Below, in pieces: positions 1 through 9,400 of a stretch of DNA of 53,545 bases (position 1 is the stretch's first letter; each line of letters opens with the position of its first letter). The notes under the pieces are model-generated. The model saw only the letters and a list, made by a program, of their open reading frames with translations. It was not told where the DNA came from and ran no database searches. Source of the stretch: Brevundimonas diminuta 3F5N (lineage in GTDB: Bacteria; Pseudomonadota; Alphaproteobacteria; Caulobacterales; Caulobacteraceae). Made by a program: the position numbers and the translations under genes. The stretch is from assembly GCF_900163625.1 (NCBI RefSeq), contig NZ_FUIE01000011.1, forward strand, positions 1 to 53,545, read 5' to 3'.

Positions 1-224
1 CGCAGGATTTGCTAGCCGACTTCTAATTTCCTTCTCCCCTTGAGGGAGAAGGTGGGCGCCGGAGGCGCTCGGATGAGGGGTGTCGGCGCGGCGGTGGACG
101 GTGGGGCTTCGTGTAGAGGGGCTTTCGGATAGGGCGCGCTCACACCCCTCATCCGTCAGGCTCCGCCTGCCACCTTCTCCCTCAAGGGGAGAAGGAAATT
201 AGAAGTCGGCTAGCAAATCCTGCG
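1..224. repeat. Large inverted repeat with paired extragenic repeat cores
   Basis: Bases 1-55 and 170-224 are perfect reverse complements of each other, and the inner parts (about 57-84 and 141-169) are imperfect complements. The arms hold the extragenic core CCTTCTCCCC...GGGAGAAGG followed by a GGATGAGGGG motif. The outer 26 bases of each arm are coding-like: the right arm contains the last codons and stop of the lyase gene at 199-1017, and the left arm carries the same codons on the + strand with a TAA stop at 24-26. The left arm may continue beyond the window edge. This is either an inverted duplication of a gene tail or an assembly artefact near a contig edge. Confidence 0.9.
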
Positions 225-1017
225 CCTGTTGCAGGTGCAGCCGCTCCACCATCTCGCCCTCGACGCGGAGGACGCCCAGCCCGGCGGCTTCGGGCGCGGC
301 GAAGGCGGCGACGATTGTGCGCGCCCATTCGACTTCATCGGCTGAGGGGCCGAAGGCGGCGTTGGCTCCCTCGATCTGAGCGGGATGGATCAGACTCTTG
401 CCGTCGAAGCCGTACAACCGCCCCTGCGCGCACTCGGCGGCGAACCCGGCCTCGTCCTTGATGCGGTTGAACACGCCGTCGATGACGCCCAGGCCGTTGG
501 CGCGGGCGTGGGCCACGACGGCCGCCAGCCAGGGCTTCAGCGGTTCCCGGTCGGGCGAGGGGCCGGTCTTCAGATCCTTGGCCAGATCGTTGACGCCCAG
601 CATCAGGCCGCTCAGCGCCCCGTCCGCCCCGGCAATGTCGCGCAGGTCCGCCAGGGCGCGCGGGGTCTCGATCATGGCCCACAGATCGACGCCGGGGCGC
701 AGCGCCGCCGACAGGGCGTGAACCATGGCCGCGCTCTCGACCTTGGGCGCGACGATCAGATCGACGGGCGCGTCACGCAGGGCCTTCAGGTCGTCGGCGC
801 CCCACGGCGTGTCCGGCCCGTTGATCCGCACGCCGAGGCGCGGGCCGAAGCCGCCTTTGCGCGCCGCCGCGACGGCCGCCGCGCGGGCATCAAGCTTCAT
901 TTCGGGCGCGACGGCGTCCTCCAGATCCAGCACCGCCACGTCGCAGGGCAGGGTGCGGGCCTTCTCCACTGCTCGCGCATTCGAGGCGGGCAGGTAGAGG
1001 ACGCTGCGCGCGCGCAT
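199..1017 (-). CDS. CitE-like / HpcH-HpaI aldolase family CoA-ester lyase
   Basis: The 272-residue product starts MRARSVLYLPASN, typical of the citrate lyase beta subunit-like (CitE, HpcH/HpaI) family of TIM-barrel, metal-dependent lyases acting on malyl-, citramalyl- or related CoA esters. Family features seen are the DLEDAV acidic segment near residue 37, the VAPKVES strand, AMIETPRAL, and the C-terminal GFDGKSLIHPAQ motif. The ATG at 1017 overlaps the stop of the upstream SDR gene (TGATG), so the two are probably cotranscribed. A longer reading to 1119 would run through the SDR gene and is not supported. The exact substrate cannot be read from the sequence; related proteins take part in methylaspartate, itaconate or glyoxylate-type C5 metabolism. 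Confidence 0.85.
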   Translation of the reverse strand: MRARSVLYLPASNARAVEKARTLPCDVAVLDLEDAVAPEMKLDARAAAVAAARKGGFGPRLGVRINGPDTPWGADDLKALRDAPVDLIVAPKVESAAMVHALSAALRPGVDLWAMIETPRALADLRDIAGADGALSGLMLGVNDLAKDLKTGPSPDREPLKPWLAAVVAHARANGLGVIDGVFNRIKDEAGFAAECAQGRLYGFDGKSLIHPAQIEGANAAFGPSADEVEWARTIVAAFAAPEAAGLGVLRVEGEMVERLHLQQAQDLLADF

Positions 1018-1694
1018 CAGACCTTGCCCGTCACGGGGATCAGGGCGCCCGTCACCGCCCGCGCCTCGGGAGAGGCGAGGAACAGGATGACCGCCGCCAG
1101 ATCGGCGGGCGCGACCCACTTGGCCGGATCGGCGTCCGGCATGTCCGCCCGGTTGGCCACCGTGTCGATGATGGAGGGCAGGACCGCGTTGACCGTCACT
1201 GAGGTCGACTTCAGCTCTTCGGCCAGGGCCTCGGTCAGGCGATGGACCCCGGCCTTGGAGGCGGCGTAGGCGCCCATGCCGTGCCCGGCCTTGATCGCGC
1301 CGTTGGCGCCGACGTTGACGATGCGGCCCTCAGGCGAGGCCTTCAGATGGGGCAGGGCGGCGCGGCTGGCGTTCAGCGTCGTCTTGACGTTGAGGGCGTG
1401 CATCCGGTCCCACTCCTCGCCGTCGCCCTCGACCGGGCTCCAGACGAAGCCGCCGGCGATGTTGAGCAGGGCGTCCAGACGGCCGAAATGGGCGACCACG
1501 GCCTCGATCGCTGCCTTGGCCTGCGCCGCGTCGGTCAGGTCGACGCCGCCGATCTCCAGCACGCCTTCGGGGACGGCGTGGCCGCCGGCGTGGTCGATGA
1601 CGGCGACGGTCCAGCCGGCGGCCAGTGCGGCCTCGACCACGGCCCGGCCTAGGGCGCCGTGCCCGCCGGTGATTGCTGCAACCCGTTCGCCCAT
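1017..1694 (-). CDS. Short-chain dehydrogenase/reductase (SDR)
   Basis: This 225-residue Rossmann-fold oxidoreductase has the NAD(P)-binding glycine motif TGGHGALG near residues 9-16, the NIAGG motif near 80, and the catalytic YAASK motif near 144. That pattern is a classical SDR. The start was set at the ATG at 1694 because AGGAG lies about 7 bases upstream; the longer reading to 1727 has no better site. It overlaps the CitE-like gene by 1 base and probably forms an operon with it. The substrate is unknown. Confidence 0.85.
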   Translation of the reverse strand: MGERVAAITGGHGALGRAVVEAALAAGWTVAVIDHAGGHAVPEGVLEIGGVDLTDAAQAKAAIEAVVAHFGRLDALLNIAGGFVWSPVEGDGEEWDRMHALNVKTTLNASRAALPHLKASPEGRIVNVGANGAIKAGHGMGAYAASKAGVHRLTEALAEELKSTSVTVNAVLPSIIDTVANRADMPDADPAKWVAPADLAAVILFLASPEARAVTGALIPVTGKV

Positions 1695-1757
1695 GGTCTC
1701 GCTCCTGAATGGTTCGGCGCGGACCATAGCGGGGCGCGCGGCCCAATCAATCAGGGA

Positions 1758-2651
1758 TCAATCGCCCCAAAGCCGTGCGGCGCCGCGCACGCCCGAGGAA
1801 TCGCCCCACTTCGCCGGAACGATCCGCCCGTCCCAGTGGTCGGAGAAGGCGTGGCGCGCCACGATGTCGGGCAGGCGGTCGTAAAGCTCGGCCACGTTCG
1901 ACATGCCGCCGCCCAGCACGAAGACCACCGGATCGGCGAAATTGACCACCATCGCCAGTCCGCGACCCAGTCTGTCGATGTAGCGGTCGAGGGCGGCGGC
2001 GGCGCCCGCATCGCCTGCGCGCGCAGCGTCCACGATGGCCTGCGCCGTCCATGTCCGGCCGGTTACGGCCTCATGATCGCGCTGGAACCCGACGCCGGAA
2101 ATCCAAGTCTCGAGACAGCCGTGCAGGCCGCACCAGCAGGCGGGGCCGGGCGCCTCGTCCGCCGAGGGCCAGGGCAGGGATATGTGGCCGATCTCGGCGG
2201 CGACGGCGTGCGCCCCCTCGACCAACCGACCGTCGATGACCAGACCGCCGCCGCAGCCTGTGCCCAGGATGACGCCGAACAGGCTGGCCGCGCCCGCGCC
2301 AGCGCCGTCGGCGGCTTCGGACAGAGCCAGACAGTTGGCGTCGTTGGCCAGCCGCACCGGGCGGCCCAGCGCGGCCTGCATATCTTTGGCCAGAGGGCGG
2401 TCGTTCAGATAGGTGGAGTTGGCGTTGCGGATCAGGCCGGTGCGCGGCGAGGGCGATCCGGGAATGGCCAGACCGACCGACTGTGCGGGGCCGACCTCGG
2501 CCTCGACCCGCGCGATCAGTTCGGCGACGAGGCGAAGGGCGGCGTCATAGGTTCCGGGATTCGGTTCGCGGATGCGCGCGGCGAAGGCGCCCGCCTCATC
2601 CAGCGCCGCCGCCTCGATCTTGGTGCCGCCGAAGTCGACGCCGATCCGCAT
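1758..2651 (-). CDS. ROK-family sugar kinase (fructokinase / N-acetylhexosamine kinase type)
   Basis: The 297-residue product begins MRIGVDFGGTKIEA, the phosphate-1 loop of the ROK fold. It has the LANDANCLALSEA catalytic segment around residues 104-116, where Asp acts as base, and GTGCGGGLVIDG as phosphate-2 loop. The segment EIGHISL...CWCGLHGCLETW carries the His and three Cys of the ROK zinc site. It would phosphorylate a hexose or N-acetylhexosamine in the cytoplasm with ATP. It starts 1 base inside the stop of the upstream GAF gene (TGATG), so translation is probably coupled. Length is normal for the family. Sugar specificity is not clear. Confidence 0.9.
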   Translation of the reverse strand: MRIGVDFGGTKIEAAALDEAGAFAARIREPNPGTYDAALRLVAELIARVEAEVGPAQSVGLAIPGSPSPRTGLIRNANSTYLNDRPLAKDMQAALGRPVRLANDANCLALSEAADGAGAGAASLFGVILGTGCGGGLVIDGRLVEGAHAVAAEIGHISLPWPSADEAPGPACWCGLHGCLETWISGVGFQRDHEAVTGRTWTAQAIVDAARAGDAGAAAALDRYIDRLGRGLAMVVNFADPVVFVLGGGMSNVAELYDRLPDIVARHAFSDHWDGRIVPAKWGDSSGVRGAARLWGD

Positions 2652-3145
2652 CAGGCGCCGAACACCTTGGCCATCAGCCGTTCCAGCGCCGCCGCATCCA
2701 CGGCGTCGAAGGCGGCCGTCTCCGTCGCGTCCACGTCCAGCACGGCGATCAGATCGCCCGCCGCGTCCAGCACCGGGACCACGATCTCGCTGGCCGAGCG
2801 GCTGTCGCAGGCGATGTGGCCGGGGAAGGCGTGGACGTCCTCGACCACCTGGGTCTGGCGGGTCTTCGCCGCCGCGCCGCAGACGCCGCGCCCGAACGGA
2901 ATCCGCAGGCAGCCCAGCGTGCCCTGATAGGGACCGACCACCAGTTCCTCGGCCTTGGCCGCGTCCACGACGTAGAAGCCGGTCCAGAAAAAGACGGGGA
3001 AGGCGTCCGCCAGCATCGACGCCACGGTGGCCATGCGCGCCGTCAGGTTCGGTTCGCCGTCCAGCACGGCCAGAATCTCGGCCTCGACCTCGGCGTAGCG
3101 TTCGGCCTTGTCGGCGGGGCGATCGTCACGGGCGACATAGGACAT
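2651..3145 (-). CDS. msrC: Free methionine-(R)-sulfoxide reductase (GAF domain)
   Basis: This is a 164-residue single GAF-domain protein. It keeps the three family cysteines: LGCLRIPFGRGVCG (two Cys, ten residues apart) and HIACDS (third Cys), followed by SEIVVPV, matching the fRMsr active site known from E. coli and yeast. It reduces free methionine-R-sulfoxide in the cytoplasm with thioredoxin. The start was set at MSYVARDD at 3145; the upstream in-frame extension overlaps the neighbouring gene and does not look protein-like. It is followed with 1 base overlap by the ROK kinase. Confidence 0.88.
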   Translation of the reverse strand: MSYVARDDRPADKAERYAEVEAEILAVLDGEPNLTARMATVASMLADAFPVFFWTGFYVVDAAKAEELVVGPYQGTLGCLRIPFGRGVCGAAAKTRQTQVVEDVHAFPGHIACDSRSASEIVVPVLDAAGDLIAVLDVDATETAAFDAVDAAALERLMAKVFGA

Positions 3146-3165
3146 CAGGCGAGGCTCAACGCAAT

Positions 3166-3918
3166 CTAGGGAACGGTATAGTCGCCGCACTCGGGCAGGG
3201 GCGCGTCGGGAACATAGGCGCTCAACGCCGGATCGAAAGTGAAGACGCGGCGCACCGTGCATTCGGCGTCGACGGCCTTGACCAGATCCTTGGGCGCTAA
3301 CGGCGGCTTGGCGAGGGAGTCCTCATTGCGCGACACCTGGCCGGGGAAGGTGGTGGCGGTCGAGACATAGGTCAGGCGCGGCGGGAAGGCGTCGCCTTCG
3401 GCCTTCAACTCGGCGGCGAACTCATATTCGTCATGACAGGCCCCGGCGCGCTGCTTCATATCCTCTTCGCCGAAGCAGGCGCGGATCATCAGCGAGCCAG
3501 ACAGGGGGACCGTCAGGATCTCCTGCGGCGCTGCGCCCGGCGTGAACCGCACCAGCGTCCGATAGGACGACATGCCGCCGCCGCCCGAATACATGGCCTG
3601 CAGCCCCATGTCGGCGCCGAGGATGACGTCGTCGCTTCCAGTCCGGCGCAGGATGGCGCCCGCCGTCCAGAAACCTTCCGAGTTCTCGCTTTCGATGAGG
3701 TGGGAGGCGACGGGCGACCGCTCACCGGGCAGGCCGTCATAGAGGCGCAGCACCTGACGCTCCTGGGTCTCGTCCGTCTCGATCAGGGCGCACCAGCGGC
3801 GGTCGACGGTGCAGGCAGGGATGGCCTCGCCCTGAGCGGCTGCCGGAATCGGCTCTAGGGCCTCGAAGGCGGGCTCCGGGGAAGCGGAGGCCAGGGCGAC
3901 GCTGAGCAAGAGGATCAT
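3166..3918 (-). CDS. Secreted protein of unknown function
   Basis: The 250-residue product has a short hydrophobic N-terminus (MILLLSVALASAS) that reads as a signal peptide. The mature part has several Cys in likely pairs (PACTVDRRWC, RACFGEE, GACHDEY, DAECTV, LPECGDY), in keeping with a disulfide-bonded periplasmic protein. A Gly-rich loop MYSGGGGMSSYRTLVRF lies near residue 110. I recognise no named family. There is no strong ribosome site before the ATG at 3918. It lies 20 bases upstream of msrC on the same strand and may be cotranscribed. Confidence 0.65.
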   Translation of the reverse strand: MILLLSVALASASPEPAFEALEPIPAAAQGEAIPACTVDRRWCALIETDETQERQVLRLYDGLPGERSPVASHLIESENSEGFWTAGAILRRTGSDDVILGADMGLQAMYSGGGGMSSYRTLVRFTPGAAPQEILTVPLSGSLMIRACFGEEDMKQRAGACHDEYEFAAELKAEGDAFPPRLTYVSTATTFPGQVSRNEDSLAKPPLAPKDLVKAVDAECTVRRVFTFDPALSAYVPDAPLPECGDYTVP

Positions 3919-4081
3919 CAGGTTTTTCTGAGCATCAGGTTGAGGTGGGCGATCCTAGCGTAGTTTGCTTCGGGGCTTCAAACGGGGGTGGTGAGGCGAT
4001 GTATTTCAAATACCGTTGTTGCGCGAATTGAATTTTAGATGTTCTCTCTTTGGGCGGAACAAACCGCTTGGAGGGAGTGAA

Positions 4082-4357
4082 ATGAAATTTTCAAGAAGCA
4101 AAGTTATGTTGGCCGCATTGGGTGTTGTTGCGGTAGCGGCTGTCGCATCTTTTCAATCGCCGACACTGGCTGTTGCTCAACCATCTCTCAATCCGGAATA
4201 CACCCAGTGCTATTTTGAGGGGTACGATCGCTGTCTGCCGCGCACTCCTGGGGGGATGGTCTATCTGCCCAATCCGGATAGTCCTGAAGGTATAGCTTTC
4301 GATATGTGCTTGGCTGACGTCGAACAGCGTTGCGCTGCGCTATACGGCGCCCCTTGA
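4082..4357 (+). CDS. Small secreted cysteine-containing protein, unknown function
   Basis: The 91-residue product has a clear signal peptide: MKFSRSKVMLAALGVVAV then a hydrophobic stretch ending near ALAVAQ. The mature part of about 60 residues holds four Cys (YTQC, YDRC, FDMC, EQRC), spaced as if to form two disulfides. The ATG at 4082 has GGAGGGAGTG about 4 bases upstream; an in-frame start at 4016 has no ribosome site. Local base composition is more AT-rich than the neighbours, hinting at a recent or fast-evolving gene. It is the last chromosomal gene before the left end of the transposon. Confidence 0.7.
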   Translation: MKFSRSKVMLAALGVVAVAAVASFQSPTLAVAQPSLNPEYTQCYFEGYDRCLPRTPGGMVYLPNPDSPEGIAFDMCLADVEQRCAALYGAP

Positions 4358-4365
4358 ACCGGGCT

Positions 4366-4391
4366 CGGCGGCCCTATCGGGGCCGCCGTTT
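4366..4391. terminator. Hairpin terminator, probably shared with the tRNA gene before insertion
   Basis: GGCGGCCC (4367-4374) pairs with GGGCCGCC (4380-4387) over a short loop, followed by GTTT. It lies just after the small secreted protein gene. Before the transposon inserted, the same hairpin would have stood about 45 bases downstream of the tRNA gene on the other strand, so it probably ended both transcripts. Confidence 0.65.
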
Positions 4392-4412
4392 CCAATACTC
4401 TGTACGTGGTTT

Positions 4413-4417
4413 CACGG
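4413..4417. repeat. Left 5-bp target site duplication (CACGG)
   Basis: CACGG directly precedes the transposon's TGTCG terminus. The same five bases follow the right terminus at 21602-21606. A 5-bp duplication is the hallmark of Tn7-family transposition. Confidence 0.9.
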
Positions 4418-4424
4418 TGTCGGG

Positions 4425-4509
4425 ACCACTTAAGAGTGGCTCAACCCGCGCCTGAACCGCCACAATAATTTTCCGGCCACCACTTAGCGTACCACTTAAG
4501 GGTGCCTCA
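4425..4509. repeat. Left-end TnsB-type binding sites
   Basis: Three copies of one motif lie in the same orientation. A full copy ACCACTTAAGAGTGGCTCAA is at 4425-4444, a partial copy CACCACTTAGCG at 4479-4489, and a nearly full copy ACCACTTAAGGGTGCCTCA at 4491-4509. The same motif occurs twice, inverted, at the right end. Unequal site numbers and spacing at the two ends are usual in Tn7-like elements, where TnsB binds them. Confidence 0.82.
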
Positions 4510-4631
4510 CTCGCACCTTGTCTTCCTGGGCGAGGTGGAAGCTGCGGTGAGTGGACCTCTGTTGCACAACAATATCGCTTGAGGCGGCATTCTGCATCTA
4601 GTGTCGCATCGAACCCTCGAAGGAGTGCTCG

Positions 4632-6113
4632 ATGCAATCAGAAGCTTCTCCAAAGCGCGCCGCTCAGTACGTTCGGATGTCGACCGAGGGGCAAGACAAC
4701 TCGATCCTGCAGCAAAAGGCGGCGATCGCCGCATATGCAAGTTCCCGCGGGTACCAGGTCGTGCGCACCTATGCGGATGAGGGCGTGAGCGGCTTGCTCA
4801 TCGATCAGCGCACCGGCCTTAAAGCCATGCTGGCAGACGTGCTCAATGGAGCTCCGGGATTCGAGGTAATCCTCGTCTATGACGTCAGTCGCTGGGGCCG
4901 GTTTCAGAACCCGGATCAGGCAGCCCACTACGAGTTCGTCTGTGTCGAGGCTGGGGTCGCAGTCGAATACTGCGCGGAGCAGTTCGAAAATGACGGCAGT
5001 TTCACCGCGACTCTGCTGAAGAATCTCAAGCGGATGATGGCAGCCGAGTATAGCAGGGAGCTCTCTGCGAAGGTGGTCCAAGCCAAGGATCAACTTGGAG
5101 CGGCCGGCTTCTGGCAGGGCGGCCCACCCGGATATGGCCTTCGCCGACAGCACATTATGCCAGACGGCAGCCTGGGCCGGGTTATGGAGAGCGGTGAGCG
5201 AAAGGGTCCGCAAAATGGGCGTACGCGGCTTGTGCTCGGCCCTCCTGATGAAGTCGCGGTTATTCGCGACATATTCCGTATGTTCGTGGACAAGAAGCTG
5301 GGCATCAACACGATTGCACGCCGCTTGAACGAGTCAGGCCACTGTCGGGTTGGCCGTCGTCCTTGGAACGCCCACTATGTGCATCATGTGCTCACGAGCC
5401 CCCGATACGCGGGCACTAACGTGGTGCGAAAATCCCGGCGCCGTATGAAAGCGACGAACGCCGAATACCTGCCAAGGTCCGAGTGGGTCTGCGTGCTTGG
5501 AGCTTTCGATGCTCTCATTGATCAGCGAACATTCGACGCTGCCCAGGCTCGCCTCGAGCGTAACAGGACGCCGCTCACAGACCGACAGATGCTTGATGGC
5601 TTAGCTCGTGTCCTTAAGCGCTACGGAAGGCTCAATGCCGACATCATCAACTCCGCGCGCGAAATCCCGAACGCCCACCGGTTCGCGAGGAGGTTCGGAT
5701 CTATCAACCGTGCCTATGAGCTTGTCGGCTATGAACCTAGCGCCCGTCAGACAGCCTCTTCGCGAAACCTTCAGGAAAACCGTAAGCAGAAATCGGCATC
5801 TCATAATGTCGAGGCGCTCGGTGCTGAAGGCGTGGTGATGCGCCTTCGAGCTTTGCTTGCTAGACATGGGCGGTTGTCCATGACGCTAATCAATGACGAC
5901 TTGGGTCGCGCTGCCTATCAGCTGGTGACGTCGCGGTTTGGGGGTGGTCGGCGTCTCTATGCGCTAGCGGGCCATAAGGCCACTAAGGTTCAGAACTCGA
6001 AGTTTAATCGGAGTTGGGATGAAACCCTCACTCAGCAGGAAGCTGAGGCGTTGCGGTTGCGCGTCATTGGCGGCGAGCTGGTCCCCATTGAGTGGTGGAA
6101 CCGCAACGGCTGA
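4632..6113 (+). CDS. Serine recombinase with C-terminal HNH-associated-type repeats
   Basis: The 493-residue product has an N-terminal resolvase domain (about residues 8-150) with the nucleophile Ser17 in YVRMST, then a Recombinase domain with GGPPGYGLRR near 165 and VHHVLTSPRYAG near 255. The C-terminus is unusual: two tandem segments of about 50 residues (about 318-368 and 401-448) share the pattern L..YGRL...IN...............RFG....AY.L.GY. This resembles the small DNA-binding repeats found beside HNH homing nucleases. The ATG at 4632 has GAAGGAG 8 bases upstream. It is the first gene inside the left end. It could invert or integrate DNA, or resolve recombination products; its target is not apparent here. 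Confidence 0.85.
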   Translation: MQSEASPKRAAQYVRMSTEGQDNSILQQKAAIAAYASSRGYQVVRTYADEGVSGLLIDQRTGLKAMLADVLNGAPGFEVILVYDVSRWGRFQNPDQAAHYEFVCVEAGVAVEYCAEQFENDGSFTATLLKNLKRMMAAEYSRELSAKVVQAKDQLGAAGFWQGGPPGYGLRRQHIMPDGSLGRVMESGERKGPQNGRTRLVLGPPDEVAVIRDIFRMFVDKKLGINTIARRLNESGHCRVGRRPWNAHYVHHVLTSPRYAGTNVVRKSRRRMKATNAEYLPRSEWVCVLGAFDALIDQRTFDAAQARLERNRTPLTDRQMLDGLARVLKRYGRLNADIINSAREIPNAHRFARRFGSINRAYELVGYEPSARQTASSRNLQENRKQKSASHNVEALGAEGVVMRLRALLARHGRLSMTLINDDLGRAAYQLVTSRFGGGRRLYALAGHKATKVQNSKFNRSWDETLTQQEAEALRLRVIGGELVPIEWWNRNG

Positions 6114-6263
6114 CTGCGCAACCGGAAATAAGACGCGCTACCTGAGGTCCACGATGCGCCAGAAACGGTCATTTACTAAGCGCCGAAAACACGACATTCA
6201 GTCATGCGGTCTGAGCGTGGGAACGTCCGGTTTTCGATCCTAGAGCTTTGGCAGCTCTCGACC

Positions 6264-6423
6264 GAGGCTGTGTAAAAACCCGACACGCAGAAAATTTTGC
6301 GCATTTTCCCGCCTTTAAAAGCTGACAGATGCACTGTTCTTTGCGCGCGACCGCCAGGCGCCGGTCGACTGACGGCAAATTATTGCGCCGAAAATCGGGT
6401 CCGATGCGTTTTTACACGGCCTC
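6264..6423. mobile_element. 160-bp MITE-like element
   Basis: The ends GAGGCTGTGTAAAAACCC (6264-6281) and, on the other strand, GAGGCCGTGTAAAAACGC (6406-6423) form an 18-bp inverted repeat with two mismatches. Both sides are flanked by GACC (6260-6263 and 6424-6427), read as a 4-bp target duplication. The interior has no gene. It sits between the converging recombinase and nuclease-fusion genes, inside the Tn7-like element, and is probably moved in trans by a transposase encoded elsewhere. Confidence 0.78.
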
Positions 6424-6458
6424 GACCCATTGCGGACCTCCGTGGTTCCGCTAACTCG

Positions 6459-9400
6459 CTACTCGCGCCGACCCTTTCGAAGCTCTCTAATGAACTCAAG
6501 CGCGGCTCGCACAGGCGGGTCTGTCACGTCCGACGGAACGATTGGATCGTCGTCCTCATCGTCCAAGATTGAAGCATCAGGATCATTGGTACCGATCTGC
6601 CAAGCTTCGCGAACCGCCAAGCTTCTCATCACGAGAGCCTGCTTCATAAGGATGTCGGGCGTCGTCATGGCCTCATCGACACCAGCCGGCGCGATAAAGA
6701 ATGCGCCTATTTTCCGGTACTGCTTCAAAAACCGGTCGAGGTTTTGAGTAGTTGGCGGATGCATGCGATGCATGCGGGCGACCGTCGAGAAGATGCGATC
6801 ATCGGACTCTGAAATGCTCTCGAAATTCGGTCCTATCGAAGCGCCGTAGGTCGCCGGCTCGGACTTGTTCAGGCCTGTGATCAACGCGATGCGCAATGAC
6901 TGGTCCGCAGTATCGTACCCGTAGCGGCTGAGCCAGCCGTCAAAAATCGCACGGCCAGCCTCGGGGTTCTTGAAGAGCAACGCCATCACGGGAGGATAAT
7001 CAGGGCCATAGTCGGCGTACCCGATGCCGAGCCACTTGGCCTTGTCCCAGAGTGGCATGTCGATGGGCGATAACACCTTCCGGTCGGAATGCTTGAGCTT
7101 GTCGTAGTCGGGGAATCCGTCTGGCGGTGGACCTTCTCCGAATTTCGGAGGTCCGCCTCGCGGCTTGACGGGCTCGGGGCCTGCGAGCGTCTCCGTGCGC
7201 TTCGGCGGAAACTCTTCACTAGCCGCGTCTATCCAATCGCTCAGCAAGATCTTGGGTGGATCGCCGAACACGTTCCGATTGATGGTCGTTATGTTGCCGA
7301 ACGTCACTGCGCGCCCGAACCCCTTTTCCTCGCCCGCGATCTTGTCGAACCAGGATTTAACATCCCTCACCTGGACCATCCGTACGAGCACCTCGATGAT
7401 CGCCGATTGAAGCCAGTCGGAATAGGCCGTCGTCTGAGCCGGTTCGTCGAAGGTCATGTCCAGCGGATAGGTCAGGATAGCCGCTTCGCTTTGCGTGTCG
7501 GCAAACTCCAGCGCCGGGGTCAGCATGTCGGTGCCGCCAGCGCGCATAGTGATCTCGAAATGCTCGCGGTAGGGAAAAACGTCTCCCTCGTCGCTCGTGG
7601 CGAGGAACGCTTCAAGACCGCCCAAGAGTGACTCGGCGACCGACAGCGCCAGAGGATCACTCGGCGCACTGATCGTAAGCTCGCATCCGAGGATCGTAGA
7701 CCTTAGCGCGTTGGATTTCTGGCCCACCAAAATCGGGGTCTTCGCGACCTGCGCTGCCGCAGGTTGCGTGCGCCAAGCTTCGAAGAAGGCCTCAAAGCCT
7801 TCAGGGGTTTCGTCGGAAGGAATATAGCCGTCGCTCCGAAGTTTCTCATCATAGCCGAGCGCATGGAGGATCGCGATCTCCGCCATCGGAAGACCGTAGC
7901 GGTCCAAGGTGGCCGGGAGCCTTGCCAATTCGGGCAAGTCTTCCAGCGGCACGCGCATGAGCAATATGCCAAGGATCGCATCCTGGATCGTTACCTCTTC
8001 ATCGAGATCAGGATCGCCTTCAAGATTGAGATGGGCACGAACCGTCGCCCCCATAACCATTGCCAGAATGGTATGAGGGATGCGGCCCAGCCTTAGTTCG
8101 ATCCATGCTAGGCGTCGAAGGCACGCGAAGGCCGGCAGAATGACCTGCCCCTCCGTTTTCAGAATGGAAAAGCTCCGCTCGGCCGCCGCCAATATCTTGT
8201 TCCGGGCGGCCCAATGAAGCCCGGCCTCGTCGTAGGCCGTGCTGCCGCCAGCCAGTGCCACGACTAGCTCGGCTTTGTACTCTTCCTTGACGAGAAGCGC
8301 CTCTGCGCGACCGAACATGCGGATCGCGTCGTACGGCTTGCCATGCTGAAGCTTCTGCCCGCCGCGCTCGATATAGGCTTGGCCCGCGTCACCCTCGCTA
8401 CGGCGAGTCCGCATGACATCGACCAATCGCTCAAAGAAGCGATCGAACCCGTCGCTGTCGAAAATCTTCCCCAGCTCCCGGCTCATGTCGAACAGCCGCT
8501 CGACAGGATAGCTACCCAAGTGCTCGCACCGATCTAGGATGCTCTCAAAGGCAGGCCAGGTAGCCTCTATCTTCGCTTGATCCATCGCCGCCTGAGCCTT
8601 TGCTAACCTGAGCAACACCAGCGTTGTTTCAGCTTGCAGGGCATTGTTCGGACGAGCGGCGTTGGCGGAGAGAGCGGTCAGAGCTTCTTCCAGGCGCTGA
8701 GTGCGACCGGCGAGGTCCAGCCGCTCCGGTGTTACCGTCTCATAGCGGTGGGTCGCGAAGAGAAGCTGCCAAAGATTGAACAGCTTCTCCACATGCCCCG
8801 CCTCGTCCGTTGTGAGTGCGTACCGCTCCACCTCGGGGTAAAGGTCACAGAACTCCCCGAAATCCTCAAACCACCAATACGCGGTCCAGGCGCGATTGTA
8901 GGCGACCCTCATGATCTGAAACGGGTCACCCACCTTTTCCGCGATGGACTTGGCCTGAAGGAAGCGCGCCTTAATCTCGAACTCGGGACGCTCGAGCCCT
9001 CGCGCGATCGAAGCGCCCTCGATGATATCTTCGACCAGCTGATACCGGGCGCCGCCATAGCTGGCGGGATCAACCACTCGCTTGTCCAGCTGGGCTAGCT
9101 CTTGGATGCGAGCAGCATCAAGCGGGCCATCGACTTTAACATCTACCTTGACCCCGGCGATGTTCAACTTCTCGACTGCGAGCGCGAGATGGCCATGATC
9201 GTAGACCTGCTGGACGATCCAGGCCCGATCTAGGATCGTGACGGGAATGCCGTGCGCCTCGCGAAGCTCCTTCTCGATGTCGGCCCGCGTGCTGGCCTTC
9301 GCCGGCTGGTTCGTGATGAAATAGATCCGCGTGTAGGGCCGGCCAGTCTTCGCGATCTTTTCGACGTCACCACGGACTTTCTCAGCCCACTTCTTTTTGG

